64,000 nucleotides of DNA, from contig CANBCI010000001.1 in NCBI GenBank assembly GCA_947367055.1, positions 186,001-250,000 on the forward strand, in the 5' to 3' direction. Position numbers and translations under genes: made by a program. Below the pieces are notes generated by a model, which did not search any database, was not told where the DNA came from, and saw only the letters and a program-made list of their open reading frames with translations. This document shows positions 8,624 through 17,927 of this stretch, piece after piece (the stretch's first letter is position 1; the number at the start of each line of letters is the position of its first letter). The DNA is from an uncultured Alphaproteobacteria bacterium (GTDB lineage Bacteria; Pseudomonadota; Alphaproteobacteria; Rs-D84).

Positions 8624-10378
8624 TTAATTTTTCTTGCGCACGGTAATGTGCACTTCGCGCAGTTGGGTTTCGGTAACCTCGCGCGGGGCACCCAGCATTA
8701 AATCCTGGCCGCGCTGGTTCGTCGGGAACAGCACGACTTCGCGCAGGTTTGGTTCCGCCCGCATGATTTGAACCAAACGGTCGATTCCGAACGCGCATCC
8801 GCCGTGGGGCGGCGCGCCGTATTGAAACGCCGCATACATGCCGCCGAATTTTTCACGGACAACATCTTCGCCGTATCCGGCGATTGCAAACGCCTTTACC
8901 ATTGTTTCCGGATTATAGTTGCGCAGCCCCCCACTGCAGATTTCCGCGCCGTTTAACACCATGTCGAACTGGTTTGCCTTTATCTTTAACGGGTCGCCGT
9001 CCAATTCGCCCTTGGGGAGGCTAAACGGATTATGCCCGAAATCGATTGCGCCCGTTTCCTCGTTCAGTTCGTACATCGGAAAATCTTCTATCCAGCAAAG
9101 GCGGAATTCTGTCGGGTCAATCAGGTTCAAGTCTTCGCCCAGTTTGATGCGCAGTTTGCCCGCAGCCTTGGCCGCCGCATCAGGCGTATCGCATACAAAG
9201 AACAAAGACGAATTGTCGCCCGATATTTCACGCAGTTTTGCAATGCGCGCCGCGTCCAGTTTTTTTGCGACCGGACCCTTGGCCTCGTCCGCAAAGATGA
9301 TGTAGCCAAGTCCCCCCAGCCCCAGTTCGCGCGTTGCATAATCGCCCAGTTTATCAAACCAGGAACGCGGCCGGTCGGCGGAATTGGGGGCCGGAATTGC
9401 GCGCACAACAGCGCCCTTTTCAATTGCCGACGCAAAGATTCCAAAGTCAGAACCGCGGAAAACATCCGTCACATCATGGATGATAATAGGATTGCGCAAA
9501 TCCGGCTTGTCACAACCGTATTTCAGCATGGCCTCTTCAAACGGGATGTGCGGGATTTCCGGATGTATTTTTGCATTCGGCACAAATTCGCGAATCATCG
9601 CCGGCATCAGTTCGTCACCCACCGCCTGAATATCGCGCAGGTCGACAAACGACATTTCCAAATCCAATTGATAAAATTCCAGCAACCGGTCGGCGCGCAA
9701 ATCTTCGTCGCGGAAACACGGCGCAATCTGGAAATAGCGGTCAAATCCGGAAATCTGAACCAACTGCTTGAACTGCTGCGGTGCCTGGGGCAACGCATAG
9801 AACATGCCGTGATGATTGCGACTGGGGACGATAAAGTCACGGGCGCCCTCTGGGCTGGATACCGTCAAAATCGGGGTTTGAAATTCTGAAAAGCCCATGT
9901 CCCACATTTTGTCGCGCATGAATTTTATAACGCGGTTGCGGAACAAAATGTTGTTGTGCAGACTTTCGCGCCGCAAATCGATATAGCGGTATTTCAGGCG
10001 CAAATCTTCGGATACGTTGCCGTCGTCGCCGAACACCTGAAAGGGCAGAACATCGGCGTTCGTCAAAACAGACCAAGAGGTGGCCTGAACCTCAATCGCG
10101 CCGGTGGGCAATTTGTCGTTCACGGCGGACGCGTCGCGTGCAACCACGGTTCCCGTCACGGTAATAACGGATTCCGGGCGTACTTTTTCCAATGCCTCAT
10201 CCCCGCCGTCAAACACGCATTGCGTCATGCCATAATTGTCGCGCAGGTCAATGAACAATAGCGAGCCATGGTCGCGCTTTCTATGCACCCAGCCCGAAAG
10301 CGTTACGGTTTCGCCGACATTTTTCGCATTCAGTTCCCCGCAAGTGTGCGTTCTGTATTTTGATTTAAGTGATAACAT
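8624..10378 (-). CDS. aspS: Aspartyl-tRNA synthetase
   Basis: A class II synthetase that charges tRNA-Asp. Start chosen at 10378 (MLSLKSKYRTHTCGELN), preceded by AAGGGAC; the track start is 10 codons longer and has no ribosome binding site. N-terminal OB anticodon-binding domain (LSGWVHRKRDHGSLLFIDLRD), bacterial insertion domain in the middle, motif 2 FRDEDLRADR, and motif 3 near GCAFGIDRLVQIM. About 584 residues, normal for bacteria, and the sequence looks alphaproteobacterial. It is preceded by a T-box leader (separate entry), so expression is probably tuned to uncharged tRNA-Asp. Confidence 0.96.
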   Translation of the reverse strand: MLSLKSKYRTHTCGELNAKNVGETVTLSGWVHRKRDHGSLLFIDLRDNYGMTQCVFDGGDEALEKVRPESVITVTGTVVARDASAVNDKLPTGAIEVQATSWSVLTNADVLPFQVFGDDGNVSEDLRLKYRYIDLRRESLHNNILFRNRVIKFMRDKMWDMGFSEFQTPILTVSSPEGARDFIVPSRNHHGMFYALPQAPQQFKQLVQISGFDRYFQIAPCFRDEDLRADRLLEFYQLDLEMSFVDLRDIQAVGDELMPAMIREFVPNAKIHPEIPHIPFEEAMLKYGCDKPDLRNPIIIHDVTDVFRGSDFGIFASAIEKGAVVRAIPAPNSADRPRSWFDKLGDYATRELGLGGLGYIIFADEAKGPVAKKLDAARIAKLREISGDNSSLFFVCDTPDAAAKAAGKLRIKLGEDLNLIDPTEFRLCWIEDFPMYELNEETGAIDFGHNPFSLPKGELDGDPLKIKANQFDMVLNGAEICSGGLRNYNPETMVKAFAIAGYGEDVVREKFGGMYAAFQYGAPPHGGCAFGIDRLVQIMRAEPNLREVVLFPTNQRGQDLMLGAPREVTETQLREVHITVRKKN

Positions 10379-10607
10379 TTCGGTCCCTTTTTTATTGCCG
10401 GGACGCATTAAATTGCGGCACCGGTATTGTTTTATGCACGGGGGCGCAAAATTATTCGCGCGGTGCCACCCCGAATTTATAACTTTTGGTTATGGGTTTT
10501 GAATATTCCGCGGTTGTCAGTCGCATCATCACATTCGCGCCCGAAAAATCTGTATCGGATTTTAACCCCGGCCAATCCAAAATGCAAGAAATTATTATTT
10601 TATGCGA
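10379..10607 (-). promoter_or_regulatory. T-box riboswitch leader of aspS
   Basis: On the minus strand the aspS leader holds the T-box consensus GGGTGGCACCGCG. It folds as a textbook antiterminator: CGGGG/CCCCG (plus 10469-10473 and 10439-10443), a 7-nt UGGCACC bulge, then GCGC/GCGC with loop GAATAATTTT. In T-boxes the bulge UGGN pairs with the tRNA NCCA end. UGGC requires discriminator G73, which is what tRNA-Asp has. A small ATAAC/GTTAT hairpin just upstream fits stem III. A competing helix GTGGCACCG/CGGTGCCGC (downstream half near 10415-10425) excludes the antiterminator. There is no U tract after it; instead GTCCC can pair with the Shine-Dalgarno GGGAC, suggesting translational control. 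GAT and GAC triplets occur in the candidate stem I, but I cannot fix the specifier. TATAAT at 10614-10619 (minus) could be the -10. Confidence 0.75.
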
Positions 10608-10662
10608 AACAGCATTATATTATCATATTGCCACGACCGGTGGTCCCGACAAAATTAGAGCA

Positions 10663-10692
10663 ATAAAAATCCCCCGGCCGGGGGATTTTTTA
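10663..10692 (-). terminator. infB intrinsic terminator
   Basis: Minus strand: AATCCCCCGGCCGGGGGATTTTTATTG, a GC-rich perfect stem with a T run, overlapping the infB stop codon. Confidence 0.85.
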
Positions 10693-13071
10693 CAACTTGG
10701 CGCGGACTTCCTCAACCTCATAACATTCGACGCGGTCGCCCTCTTTCAAGTCGTTATACTTGTCAAACGACATACCGAACTCAACGCCGCCAGATACTTC
10801 CTTGACCTCGTTCTTTTCACGACGCAGTTCGCCAATTTTGCCGTCGTATATAACAACATTGTTGCGCAACAGGCGTACAAACGCGTCTTTCTTTATCACA
10901 CCTTCGGTCATGCGACAACCGGCAACACGCGTGCCCTTGCCCACCGTGAACAACTGGATAACATCCGCATATCCGATAAAGTTTTCGCGCCGTTCCGGTG
11001 CCAGTTTCCCGGACAGGATTTCCTTTACCTCGTCCGTGATGCGGTACACGACACTGTGGTATCTGATGTCGACATTCGCACCGCGCGCCATGTCGCGCAC
11101 GGCCGCATCCGCACGAACATTAAACGCAATTATAACCGCGTTCGATGCCGCCGCCAGACGGATGTCGCCCTCTGTAATCTGTCCGACGCCGGATGACAAT
11201 ATTTCAACCCCGGCCTTGTCCGTGTTAATTTCGCGCAGCATGTCGGAAATCGCCTCTACACTGCCCTGGACATCGGCGCGCAGGATAATCGGCAAAATCA
11301 ATTTCTTGTTTTCATCGCGCTTGGCAAACAGTTCTTCCAGCGATGAACGCTTTACCGCGTTTGCCTTGTCGCGCGCCTTTTGCGTGCGGTATGCGGCGAC
11401 TTCGCGGGTTTGTGCCTCGGTTTCCATAACGCGCAGGTCATCGCCCGCCGCCGGCACGGAATCCAGCCCCAAAACAACCACAGGTTGACCAGGCTTTACC
11501 GATTTAACGCGTTCGCCCGCCGAATTTATAAGGCCGCGCACGCGTCCGAATGTTTCGCCGACAACAAACACATCGCCGATTTTAAGTGTCCCTTGGCGCA
11601 TCAAGACGGTCGCAACTGCCCCCAGGCCCTTTTCCATTTTCGCCTCGACCACATAGGCGACGGCCGGCATTTCCGGGTCAGCTTTCAAATCCATCATTTC
11701 CGCCTGCAGCAAAATCGCCTCTTCCAATTTATCCAGATTGATTTTTTTCGTTGCGGAAATTTCAACACATTGAACATCGCCGCCCATTTCTTCAACCTGA
11801 ACTTCCTGCTGCAAGAGATCCGTCTTTACGCGCTGGGCGTTCGCCTCTGGCAAATCAATTTTGTTAATTGCGACAATAAACGGAACATTTGCCGCGCGGA
11901 TATGGTTTATCGCCTCAATCGTCTGGGGCATGATGGAATCATTGGCCGCAACAACCAGGACAACAATGTCCGCCAACTGGGCGCCACGGGCGCGCATCGC
12001 GGTAAATGTTTCGTGCCCCGGCGTATCCAGGAATGTTATCACGGCGCCGGATTTCGTCTTTACCTCGTAAGACGATACATGCTGGGTGATGCCGCCGGCC
12101 TCCGATGCAACAACATTCGCGTTGCGGAATGCGTCCAAGAGTGATGTCTTACCATGGTCGACATGCCCCACAACCGTCACGACCGGTGCGCGCGGCTGCA
12201 ATTTTGCGGGATCGGGTTCGCGTTCCAAAATATCCGCGTATGGTTTCATATCAACGCGCTTTACCGTCGCGCCAAATTCCGTCGCAACCAGTTCAGCCGT
12301 GTCGGCATCAATCGACTGATTCACGGACGCCATCATGCCCATTTCCATCAGTTTCTTGATGACATTTCCAACCTTTTCCGCCATTGCCGCCGCCAGGTCT
12401 TTGACCGTTATCGTATCGCCCAGTTGCACAACATGTTCAACTTTTTGCGGGGCGGTGAACATTGCACGCGCCTTTTCCCGGAAACGTTTCAGTGACGCCT
12501 CACTACGCCGGCGGTTCGCCCCGCGCAGACCGATTTCATCATCGTCGTCGTCACCGCCGCCCATTACAATGTCATGCAGCGATATTTTCCCGGACTTTTT
12601 GAAATCACGGTTTTTCCCGCCATTAAATTTCGACGGGCGGGCGTCATCATCTTCGCCGCGCGGCGCGCGACGTGATGCGGACGGCTGCGCATTGTTTTGG
12701 AATTTCTTGGGTGCGGGCGCGGGCTCATCCACATCTTGGGCGGGTGCGCTTTCACGCGCAGCCAGTTGTTCCTTTACCTGCTCATACTCGCGCGTCTCTC
12801 TGGCGATTTCCGCCTCGCGTGCAAGGCGCTGCGCCTCTTCGGCGGCCTCGCGCGCTTTGCGTTCTTCCTCGCGGGCGCGGGCGGCCTCCAACACGGCGCG
12901 CAGTTTTTCATCGGCCGCATTTCGCGCCGGGGTGGGTGACGCGGGTTCGTCGCGCAATTCACGCGCGCCGGGTGCCACAACGCGACGACGGCGTTCAACG
13001 AAAACCGCGTCGCCCTTCTTGCTTGCGACCTGGTCTATGGTCACAGATTTTCCCAGTGTCAATGTTGCCAT
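10690..13071 (-). CDS. infB: Translation initiation factor IF-2
   Basis: The GTPase that brings fMet-tRNA to the 30S subunit. 793 residues: a short N-terminal alphaproteobacterial segment ([20 protein letters not shown]), a long charged Ala/Glu/Arg coiled-coil linker (about 60-200), an IF2_N fold near [17 protein letters not shown], then the G domain with [37 protein letters not shown] and NKIDLP, and the beta-barrel/C2 domains that bind fMet. It lies 41 nt downstream of nusA with no ylxR between. rbfA does not follow; a terminator does. Confidence 0.97.
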   Translation of the reverse strand: MATLTLGKSVTIDQVASKKGDAVFVERRRRVVAPGARELRDEPASPTPARNAADEKLRAVLEAARAREEERKAREAAEEAQRLAREAEIARETREYEQVKEQLAARESAPAQDVDEPAPAPKKFQNNAQPSASRRAPRGEDDDARPSKFNGGKNRDFKKSGKISLHDIVMGGGDDDDDEIGLRGANRRRSEASLKRFREKARAMFTAPQKVEHVVQLGDTITVKDLAAAMAEKVGNVIKKLMEMGMMASVNQSIDADTAELVATEFGATVKRVDMKPYADILEREPDPAKLQPRAPVVTVVGHVDHGKTSLLDAFRNANVVASEAGGITQHVSSYEVKTKSGAVITFLDTPGHETFTAMRARGAQLADIVVLVVAANDSIMPQTIEAINHIRAANVPFIVAINKIDLPEANAQRVKTDLLQQEVQVEEMGGDVQCVEISATKKINLDKLEEAILLQAEMMDLKADPEMPAVAYVVEAKMEKGLGAVATVLMRQGTLKIGDVFVVGETFGRVRGLINSAGERVKSVKPGQPVVVLGLDSVPAAGDDLRVMETEAQTREVAAYRTQKARDKANAVKRSSLEELFAKRDENKKLILPIILRADVQGSVEAISDMLREINTDKAGVEILSSGVGQITEGDIRLAAASNAVIIAFNVRADAAVRDMARGANVDIRYHSVVYRITDEVKEILSGKLAPERRENFIGYADVIQLFTVGKGTRVAGCRMTEGVIKKDAFVRLLRNNVVIYDGKIGELRREKNEVKEVSGGVEFGMSFDKYNDLKEGDRVECYEVEEVRAKL

Positions 13072-13112
13072 TTAATCTACTCCGTTCAGTTGTGTGTTCG
13101 GGTTTGTGTTTT

Positions 13113-14648
13113 TTATTCCTCGTCCTGGGTGATGTTGTACGCCACCTCGCGCGCCTTCATGATTATGCGCGCCGCCAAACGCGGGGACATTGCGTCTTCG
13201 CCCAGAATTTCAATCAATTCGTCCGACGCCAAATCCGCCAGGTCTTCCAGCGACTTTATACCCGCACGCCCCAGCGCCATGATTGTCGGACGCTTGATGA
13301 AATCAAATTCCAGCAGGTCGTCCTTCATCCCCAGCGCATGGCCCTCGTCTTTGTAATCCTGTTCGATTTTGGCCAGATAATCCTTGGCGCGCTTTTGCAG
13401 TTCGGATGCCAGTTCCGCATTGAACCCTTCGATTGCGGTAAGTTCAGCCGCGTCCACAAACGCGATTTCTTCGATTGTGCGGAACCCTTCCGTAATCAGC
13501 AGGTGCGCAATCATTTCATCAACATCCAGCCCCTTGATAAACAGTTCGGTCTTTTCCTTGAATTCCTTGGCACGGCGTTCCTGCTCCTCGGCCTCGTTCA
13601 TGACATCGATGTTCCACCCCGTCAGTTGTGACGCCAGGCGGACATTTTGACCGCGCCGGCCAATGGCCAAAGACTGCTGGTCATCATTTACAACGACGGC
13701 CGCGGTGCGCGTGTCTTCATCAACGATGATTTTTGCGACTTTTGCCGGCTGCATCGCGTTGACGATGAACACCGCCGGGTCTTCGGAATACAAAATAACA
13801 TCGATTTTTTCACCGTGGCATTCGTTTATGACCGGCTGAATACGGGTACCCTTGATACCAACCGTCATGCCGACCGCGTCGATTGACGGATCCTGGGTTT
13901 CAACGGCGATTTTCGCATGTGAACCCGGCGCGCGCGCAACGGATTTGATTTTGATTATACCTTCGTAAATTTCGGGCACTTCCTGAACAAACAGTTTTTC
14001 CATAAACATCGGATGTGTACGGGTCAGGAAAATCTGCGGGCCGGAATTGGAACGCGCGACATCCATAATCAGCGCACGCACACGGTCGCCCACCGCCAGG
14101 CGTTCGCCCGGAATCAGTTCGGAACCCTTTATATATCCCTCTGCCTTGCCGTTGATGTCAACAAATATGTTGCCGAATTCAACACGTTTTACAACGCCGG
14201 ACACGATGTCGCCGATATTGTCCTTGAATTCTTCATACTGGCGACCCTTTTCCGCGTCACGGACGCGTGCGGTCATTATCTGGCGTGCGGTCTGGAACGC
14301 CATGCGGCCAAATTCCGGTTCCGGCAGCGGGTCTTCCACAAATTCGCCGACAACCGGGTTTTTGGAATATTTTTTAGCCTGCGCAACCGTCAGCATTGTG
14401 TTCGCATCATATTCTTCGACAGATTCCGGGGATTCAATAACCTCGAACAGGCGTTTAACATAAATCGCACCGTTTTTACGGTCGATGTGCGCCGTGATGT
14501 TGAATTCCTCGCCATACTTGTGCTTGGCGATTTTGGCGATTGCCGCCTCTAATGATTCTATGACTATTTCACGGTCAATCAGTTTTTCCTGGGCCAGGGA
14601 ATCGATGGCCAGCAGCAAATCCTGACGGGGCATTGAAACAAAAGACAT
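13113..14648 (-). CDS. nusA: Transcription elongation/antitermination factor NusA
   Basis: RNA polymerase-binding factor in pausing, termination and antitermination. 511 residues with the N-terminal domain (QDLLLAIDSLAQEKLIDREIVIESLEAAI), S1 (GDIVSGVVKRVEFGNIFVDI), KH1/KH2 (VGIKGTRIQPVINE; AIGRRGQNVRLASQLTGW) and two C-terminal helix-hairpin-helix acidic-repeat units (EEIAFVDAAELTAIEGF; IKSLEDLADLASDELIEI). The usual upstream rimP is absent. A promoter and a leader hairpin lie between it and divergent lptF. Confidence 0.97.
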   Translation of the reverse strand: MSFVSMPRQDLLLAIDSLAQEKLIDREIVIESLEAAIAKIAKHKYGEEFNITAHIDRKNGAIYVKRLFEVIESPESVEEYDANTMLTVAQAKKYSKNPVVGEFVEDPLPEPEFGRMAFQTARQIMTARVRDAEKGRQYEEFKDNIGDIVSGVVKRVEFGNIFVDINGKAEGYIKGSELIPGERLAVGDRVRALIMDVARSNSGPQIFLTRTHPMFMEKLFVQEVPEIYEGIIKIKSVARAPGSHAKIAVETQDPSIDAVGMTVGIKGTRIQPVINECHGEKIDVILYSEDPAVFIVNAMQPAKVAKIIVDEDTRTAAVVVNDDQQSLAIGRRGQNVRLASQLTGWNIDVMNEAEEQERRAKEFKEKTELFIKGLDVDEMIAHLLITEGFRTIEEIAFVDAAELTAIEGFNAELASELQKRAKDYLAKIEQDYKDEGHALGMKDDLLEFDFIKRPTIMALGRAGIKSLEDLADLASDELIEILGEDAMSPRLAARIIMKAREVAYNITQDEE

Positions 14649-14687
14649 TTGTTTTTCTCCTTGCTTGTATTAAACGCCTTTATGATT

Positions 14688-14715
14688 AAGGGCGAGGTTT
14701 TTTAACCCCGCCCTT
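14688..14715 (-). promoter_or_regulatory. Hairpin in the nusA leader
   Basis: AAGGGCG-A-GGTT, a 4-nt T loop (AAAA in the minus-strand RNA), then AACC-C-CGCCCTT form a 12-bp stem with one mismatch inside the about 87-nt nusA 5' UTR. No T run follows in the nusA direction, so it is not a simple terminator. It could be an RNA stability or autoregulatory element. Confidence 0.45.
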
Positions 14716-14741
14716 AAAAAATTATTTTTAAGAACATTCAA

Positions 14742-14769
14742 ATTATACAGTCGTTTTGCGCAAATGCAA
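14742..14769 (-). promoter_or_regulatory. nusA-infB promoter
   Basis: Minus strand TTGCAT (14764-14769), 16-bp spacer, TATAAT (14742-14747). A start near 14735 gives a leader of about 87 nt that contains the hairpin. Confidence 0.65.
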
Positions 14770-14797
14770 GGAAAAAGTCAAAAAAACATTAAATTAT

Positions 14798-14826
14798 TTG
14801 ACGGTCGGGCTTTTGGGCTTTATACT
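14798..14826 (+). promoter_or_regulatory. lptF promoter placed for a leaderless mRNA
   Basis: TTGACG (14798-14803), a 17-bp spacer and TATACT (14821-14826), ending 7 nt before the ATG at 14834. The expected +1 falls on or beside the A of the start codon, and no Shine-Dalgarno is present. Confidence 0.65.
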
Positions 14827-14833
14827 GCGGAAT

Positions 14834-15892
14834 ATGAAGATTATTAATCGATATTTTTTGCGCCAATTGGTGACCGTTTTTATAATGCTGCTGATGGTGC
14901 TGACGGGTCTGGCCTGGATGGTGCAGATTATGGCGCTGATGAAATTCCTGCTGAACTATGGCGTCAATGTGACCAGTTTCCTGGGGCTGACCATTTTAAT
15001 GGTGCCGTTTATCGTATCAATTATCGTGCCGTTCGTCACCTTTATCGCCGTTATTTTTGTGTATAATAAAATGATTGCCGACAACGAAATAACGGTCATG
15101 GCGGCGTCAACCCTGTCGCCGGCACAGATTGCGCGGCCGGCGTTGAAAATGGCACTGGTGCTGACGGTGATTCATTTCATTTTGAACCTGTGGGTGGTTC
15201 CCGCGTCCCAGGCGCAGTTTTATAATACCCAGTGGAATTTGCGCTACGGCCTGGCGCACATGAAATTACAGGAATCGGCCTTTACGCAATTGTCGCGCGG
15301 GCTGGTTGTGTATGTGGACAAGGTGTCGGGACATGACCTGTCACAGGTAATGCTGTCCGACATGCGCGACGAACAATCAACAAAGACGATATTTGCAGAA
15401 AAGGGAAAACTGGTTTCAACCAGCCGGGGACTATCCATTGTGATGGACAACGGTTCAATTCAATCGACGGGCGATGTCGTTGTAATCGGAACATTTGAAT
15501 CATTTGACATGGATCTAAATGTCGCCGAAAAGAATATTGACGACGCGTTCCGCGTGCGGCGCATACCCACCGGCAAACTGTTGGCATCGGTGCTGGATTC
15601 CCCGACCGCCAAGCGGCACAAGGTTGTTGTCGGCGAACTGGCGAACCGGTTTCTGATGCCGTTTATGAATCTGTTGCTGGCGGCGCTGTGCACTTTGATT
15701 CTGCTGCGCACGTCGTTGTTACGGCGTCGCGCCAGTTTTGCGCCCGTATTGGCCGTCGGCGCAATGGCCGGAACAATGGGGCTGTTCATGGCCGCGGCCA
15801 GCATGATTGAAAATTTGACGCAGTTGGGTGTTCTGGCGCTGGCGGTGGCGATAGCGATAACTGTGGTATTTGGTGCGTTGTATAAGAAATGA
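14834..15892 (+). CDS. lptF: LPS export permease LptF
   Basis: Half of the LptFG transmembrane pair of the LptB2FG exporter, which extracts LPS from the inner membrane. Start set at ATG 14834 (MKIINRYFLRQLVTVFIMLL, the family's usual N-terminus); the track start at 14756 would lie upstream of the promoter. About 352 residues with three N-terminal and three C-terminal membrane helices flanking a periplasmic beta-jellyroll (roughly residues 130-260). The stop overlaps the lptD start as ATGA, so the two are translationally coupled. The usual neighbour lptG is not next to it. Confidence 0.93.
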   Translation: MKIINRYFLRQLVTVFIMLLMVLTGLAWMVQIMALMKFLLNYGVNVTSFLGLTILMVPFIVSIIVPFVTFIAVIFVYNKMIADNEITVMAASTLSPAQIARPALKMALVLTVIHFILNLWVVPASQAQFYNTQWNLRYGLAHMKLQESAFTQLSRGLVVYVDKVSGHDLSQVMLSDMRDEQSTKTIFAEKGKLVSTSRGLSIVMDNGSIQSTGDVVVIGTFESFDMDLNVAEKNIDDAFRVRRIPTGKLLASVLDSPTAKRHKVVVGELANRFLMPFMNLLLAALCTLILLRTSLLRRRASFAPVLAVGAMAGTMGLFMAAASMIENLTQLGVLALAVAIAITVVFGALYKK

Positions 15893-17901
15893 AGACCCAT
15901 GTCGCCCTTTTTGCCGTATTGCCGATTTGCGCGAACGCCACAGCCGCGCCCATGGATTTTAACACGCCAAAAACAATAACCGCCGATAAAATCGAATACG
16001 ACATAAAATCCGAATCAATCAAAACCAGCGGCGCAACGGAAATCGTAAACGCCGGCGGCGGCCGCGTAACCCTTACGGATTCATACCTGTCGCAGCGGGG
16101 CGAGGAACTGTCCGGCGACGATATAAAAATATGGCTGGGGCAGCATATTTACGTTGAATCCGACAACATAACGCGTGAAAACAATGAAACGATTGCGCGT
16201 GACGCACTGTTCACTGCATGCGACGGATGCGACCCGATTGGCAACGCGTGGGAAATCAGTGCGACAAAAATAGTATATGACGAAACCGATGAAATGATGC
16301 GGTTTCATAATCCGGTGTTCTGGATATACAACGCGCCGATTATATGGGTTCCATACTATGAAATGCCGGGGCCCGGCGTAAAATACAAAAGCGGTTTGTT
16401 AATGCCGGGCTTTGAATCAACCAACAACATGGGCAGCCAGATTAACCTGCCGATTTATGTGAACTTTTCGGACACGCATGACGCGACACTGACATTGTCG
16501 TACCTGACCAAGGAAAACCCACTGTTCCAGTTGCAGCATCGGTTAAACCTGCCGCATTCGGAATTTAGGACAAACGGGTCTTTTACGCACAACCGTTACG
16601 GCGAAAACCGCTGGCATATCTTTAACAACGACGTCATAGAAATGGGCCCGTATGCGCGCGCGTCGATATTCCTGGAACGCGCATCGGATAAAACCTACCT
16701 GCAGAAATACGGATTCTATGATGATCAGCCGTATTTGGATTCGGGCGCAAAACTGGAATTGTTCGGCGTATCCAGTTACATCGTTGCGGACGCGCATGTT
16801 TTCCAGGAACTGCGCAGCACGTCCGTAAACCATTCAACGCCGGCCGGAAACATCTTGCCCAATGTGCGCGCCGTATATCAGACAAAGCCGATATACCGGG
16901 AAACATACGCGACGTTTGGGGGCGACGTTCTGGGGATATACGCCGACGGCACGACCAGCCAGCGCATGATCGGCGAAGCGCGAATTGTGTCGCCGTGGAC
17001 GCTGTGGGGCGGCAACCGCATCACGGCAAGCCTGGCCACGCGTTACGACGTATATAATTTCAGCAACACGGATATGGTTGACGGTGACAAGTTCACGGGA
17101 CTGAAAACCAGATTCCTGCCCAGCGGGTATGTTGAATGGGGACTGCCGATGTTCCGGCCGACATCGACATGGACACAAATTCTGGAACCGCGGGCGCGAC
17201 TGACGATAATGCGGCACACTGGCAAAGACCAGTTTGCGCTTAACAATGACTCGGCGGGCGCGTTTTTGTCGGACACGACATTGTTTTCCGACAACCGATT
17301 CGCGGGCCTTGATTTGTGGGAAAATGGGACCTTTGCCGATTATGGCGTGCGCTGGGCGGCGTTTAACGACACGGGGCACAACTTTGAACTGTTTTTCGGT
17401 CAAACATACGATTTCAACGACCGCGCCGCCACAGACCCCAGCAGCGGATTTTACAACGGCCAATCCGACTATGTCGGGCGCATCAAATATTCAAACTCAA
17501 AGTGGGTCGATTTGTCGACCAGATTCCGCCTGGGGCGCGACAATCTGGCACTGCGACACATGGAAACCAGCGCGGTCATCGGAACCCCACGCAATTACTT
17601 CAACATAGGGCACATTTGGTCACAGCGTTTCATAGACGAACAAACGCTGGGGGACGATATAAACGAAGCGATAACGGGGATTGGTATCCAATTGACCGGA
17701 CGGTGGTCCGTGCGCTTTAATGCGGCATATAACTTCGAGGAAGGAATGTTCCAGCGTCACTCGGGCGAATTGCACTATGACCACCCGTGCTATTATCTGA
17801 CATTCGGATACCGCAGGGACAACGCATCCAAGGAAGACTATGTCGGGAACACAACCTACCAGTTCCGCTTTGGCATGAGCATAGAGGGTCAGCGCTACTA
17901 A
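15889..17901 (+). CDS. lptD: LPS-assembly outer-membrane protein LptD
   Basis: The outer-membrane barrel that inserts LPS with LptE. 670 residues: a signal peptide (MKTHVALFAVLPICANATA), a periplasmic OstA/LptA-like jellyroll (about 30-145), then a large beta-barrel ending in an aromatic-rich strand. The family's cysteine pairs are represented by FTACDGCDP and by HPCYYLTFGYRRD near the C-terminus, the positions used for disulfides. It overlaps lptF by 4 nt (ATGA). Confidence 0.95.
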   Translation: MKTHVALFAVLPICANATAAPMDFNTPKTITADKIEYDIKSESIKTSGATEIVNAGGGRVTLTDSYLSQRGEELSGDDIKIWLGQHIYVESDNITRENNETIARDALFTACDGCDPIGNAWEISATKIVYDETDEMMRFHNPVFWIYNAPIIWVPYYEMPGPGVKYKSGLLMPGFESTNNMGSQINLPIYVNFSDTHDATLTLSYLTKENPLFQLQHRLNLPHSEFRTNGSFTHNRYGENRWHIFNNDVIEMGPYARASIFLERASDKTYLQKYGFYDDQPYLDSGAKLELFGVSSYIVADAHVFQELRSTSVNHSTPAGNILPNVRAVYQTKPIYRETYATFGGDVLGIYADGTTSQRMIGEARIVSPWTLWGGNRITASLATRYDVYNFSNTDMVDGDKFTGLKTRFLPSGYVEWGLPMFRPTSTWTQILEPRARLTIMRHTGKDQFALNNDSAGAFLSDTTLFSDNRFAGLDLWENGTFADYGVRWAAFNDTGHNFELFFGQTYDFNDRAATDPSSGFYNGQSDYVGRIKYSNSKWVDLSTRFRLGRDNLALRHMETSAVIGTPRNYFNIGHIWSQRFIDEQTLGDDINEAITGIGIQLTGRWSVRFNAAYNFEEGMFQRHSGELHYDHPCYYLTFGYRRDNASKEDYVGNTTYQFRFGMSIEGQRY

Positions 17902-17927
17902 TCATGCGCCACAAAAGGAAGAGACAA

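Noticed and set aside
10663-10692. T-box transcription terminator for aspS
   Set aside because: This GC-rich hairpin lies upstream of the aspS leader and belongs to infB; the T-box's own downstream part has no U tract.
10486-11196. 236-residue plus-strand ORF over the aspS leader and infB
   Set aside because: It lies antisense to infB and the T-box leader and has no recognisable protein pattern; a shadow frame.
12335-13075. 246-residue Ser/Arg-rich plus-strand ORF
   Set aside because: Complement of the low-complexity IF-2 linker; a shadow of infB.
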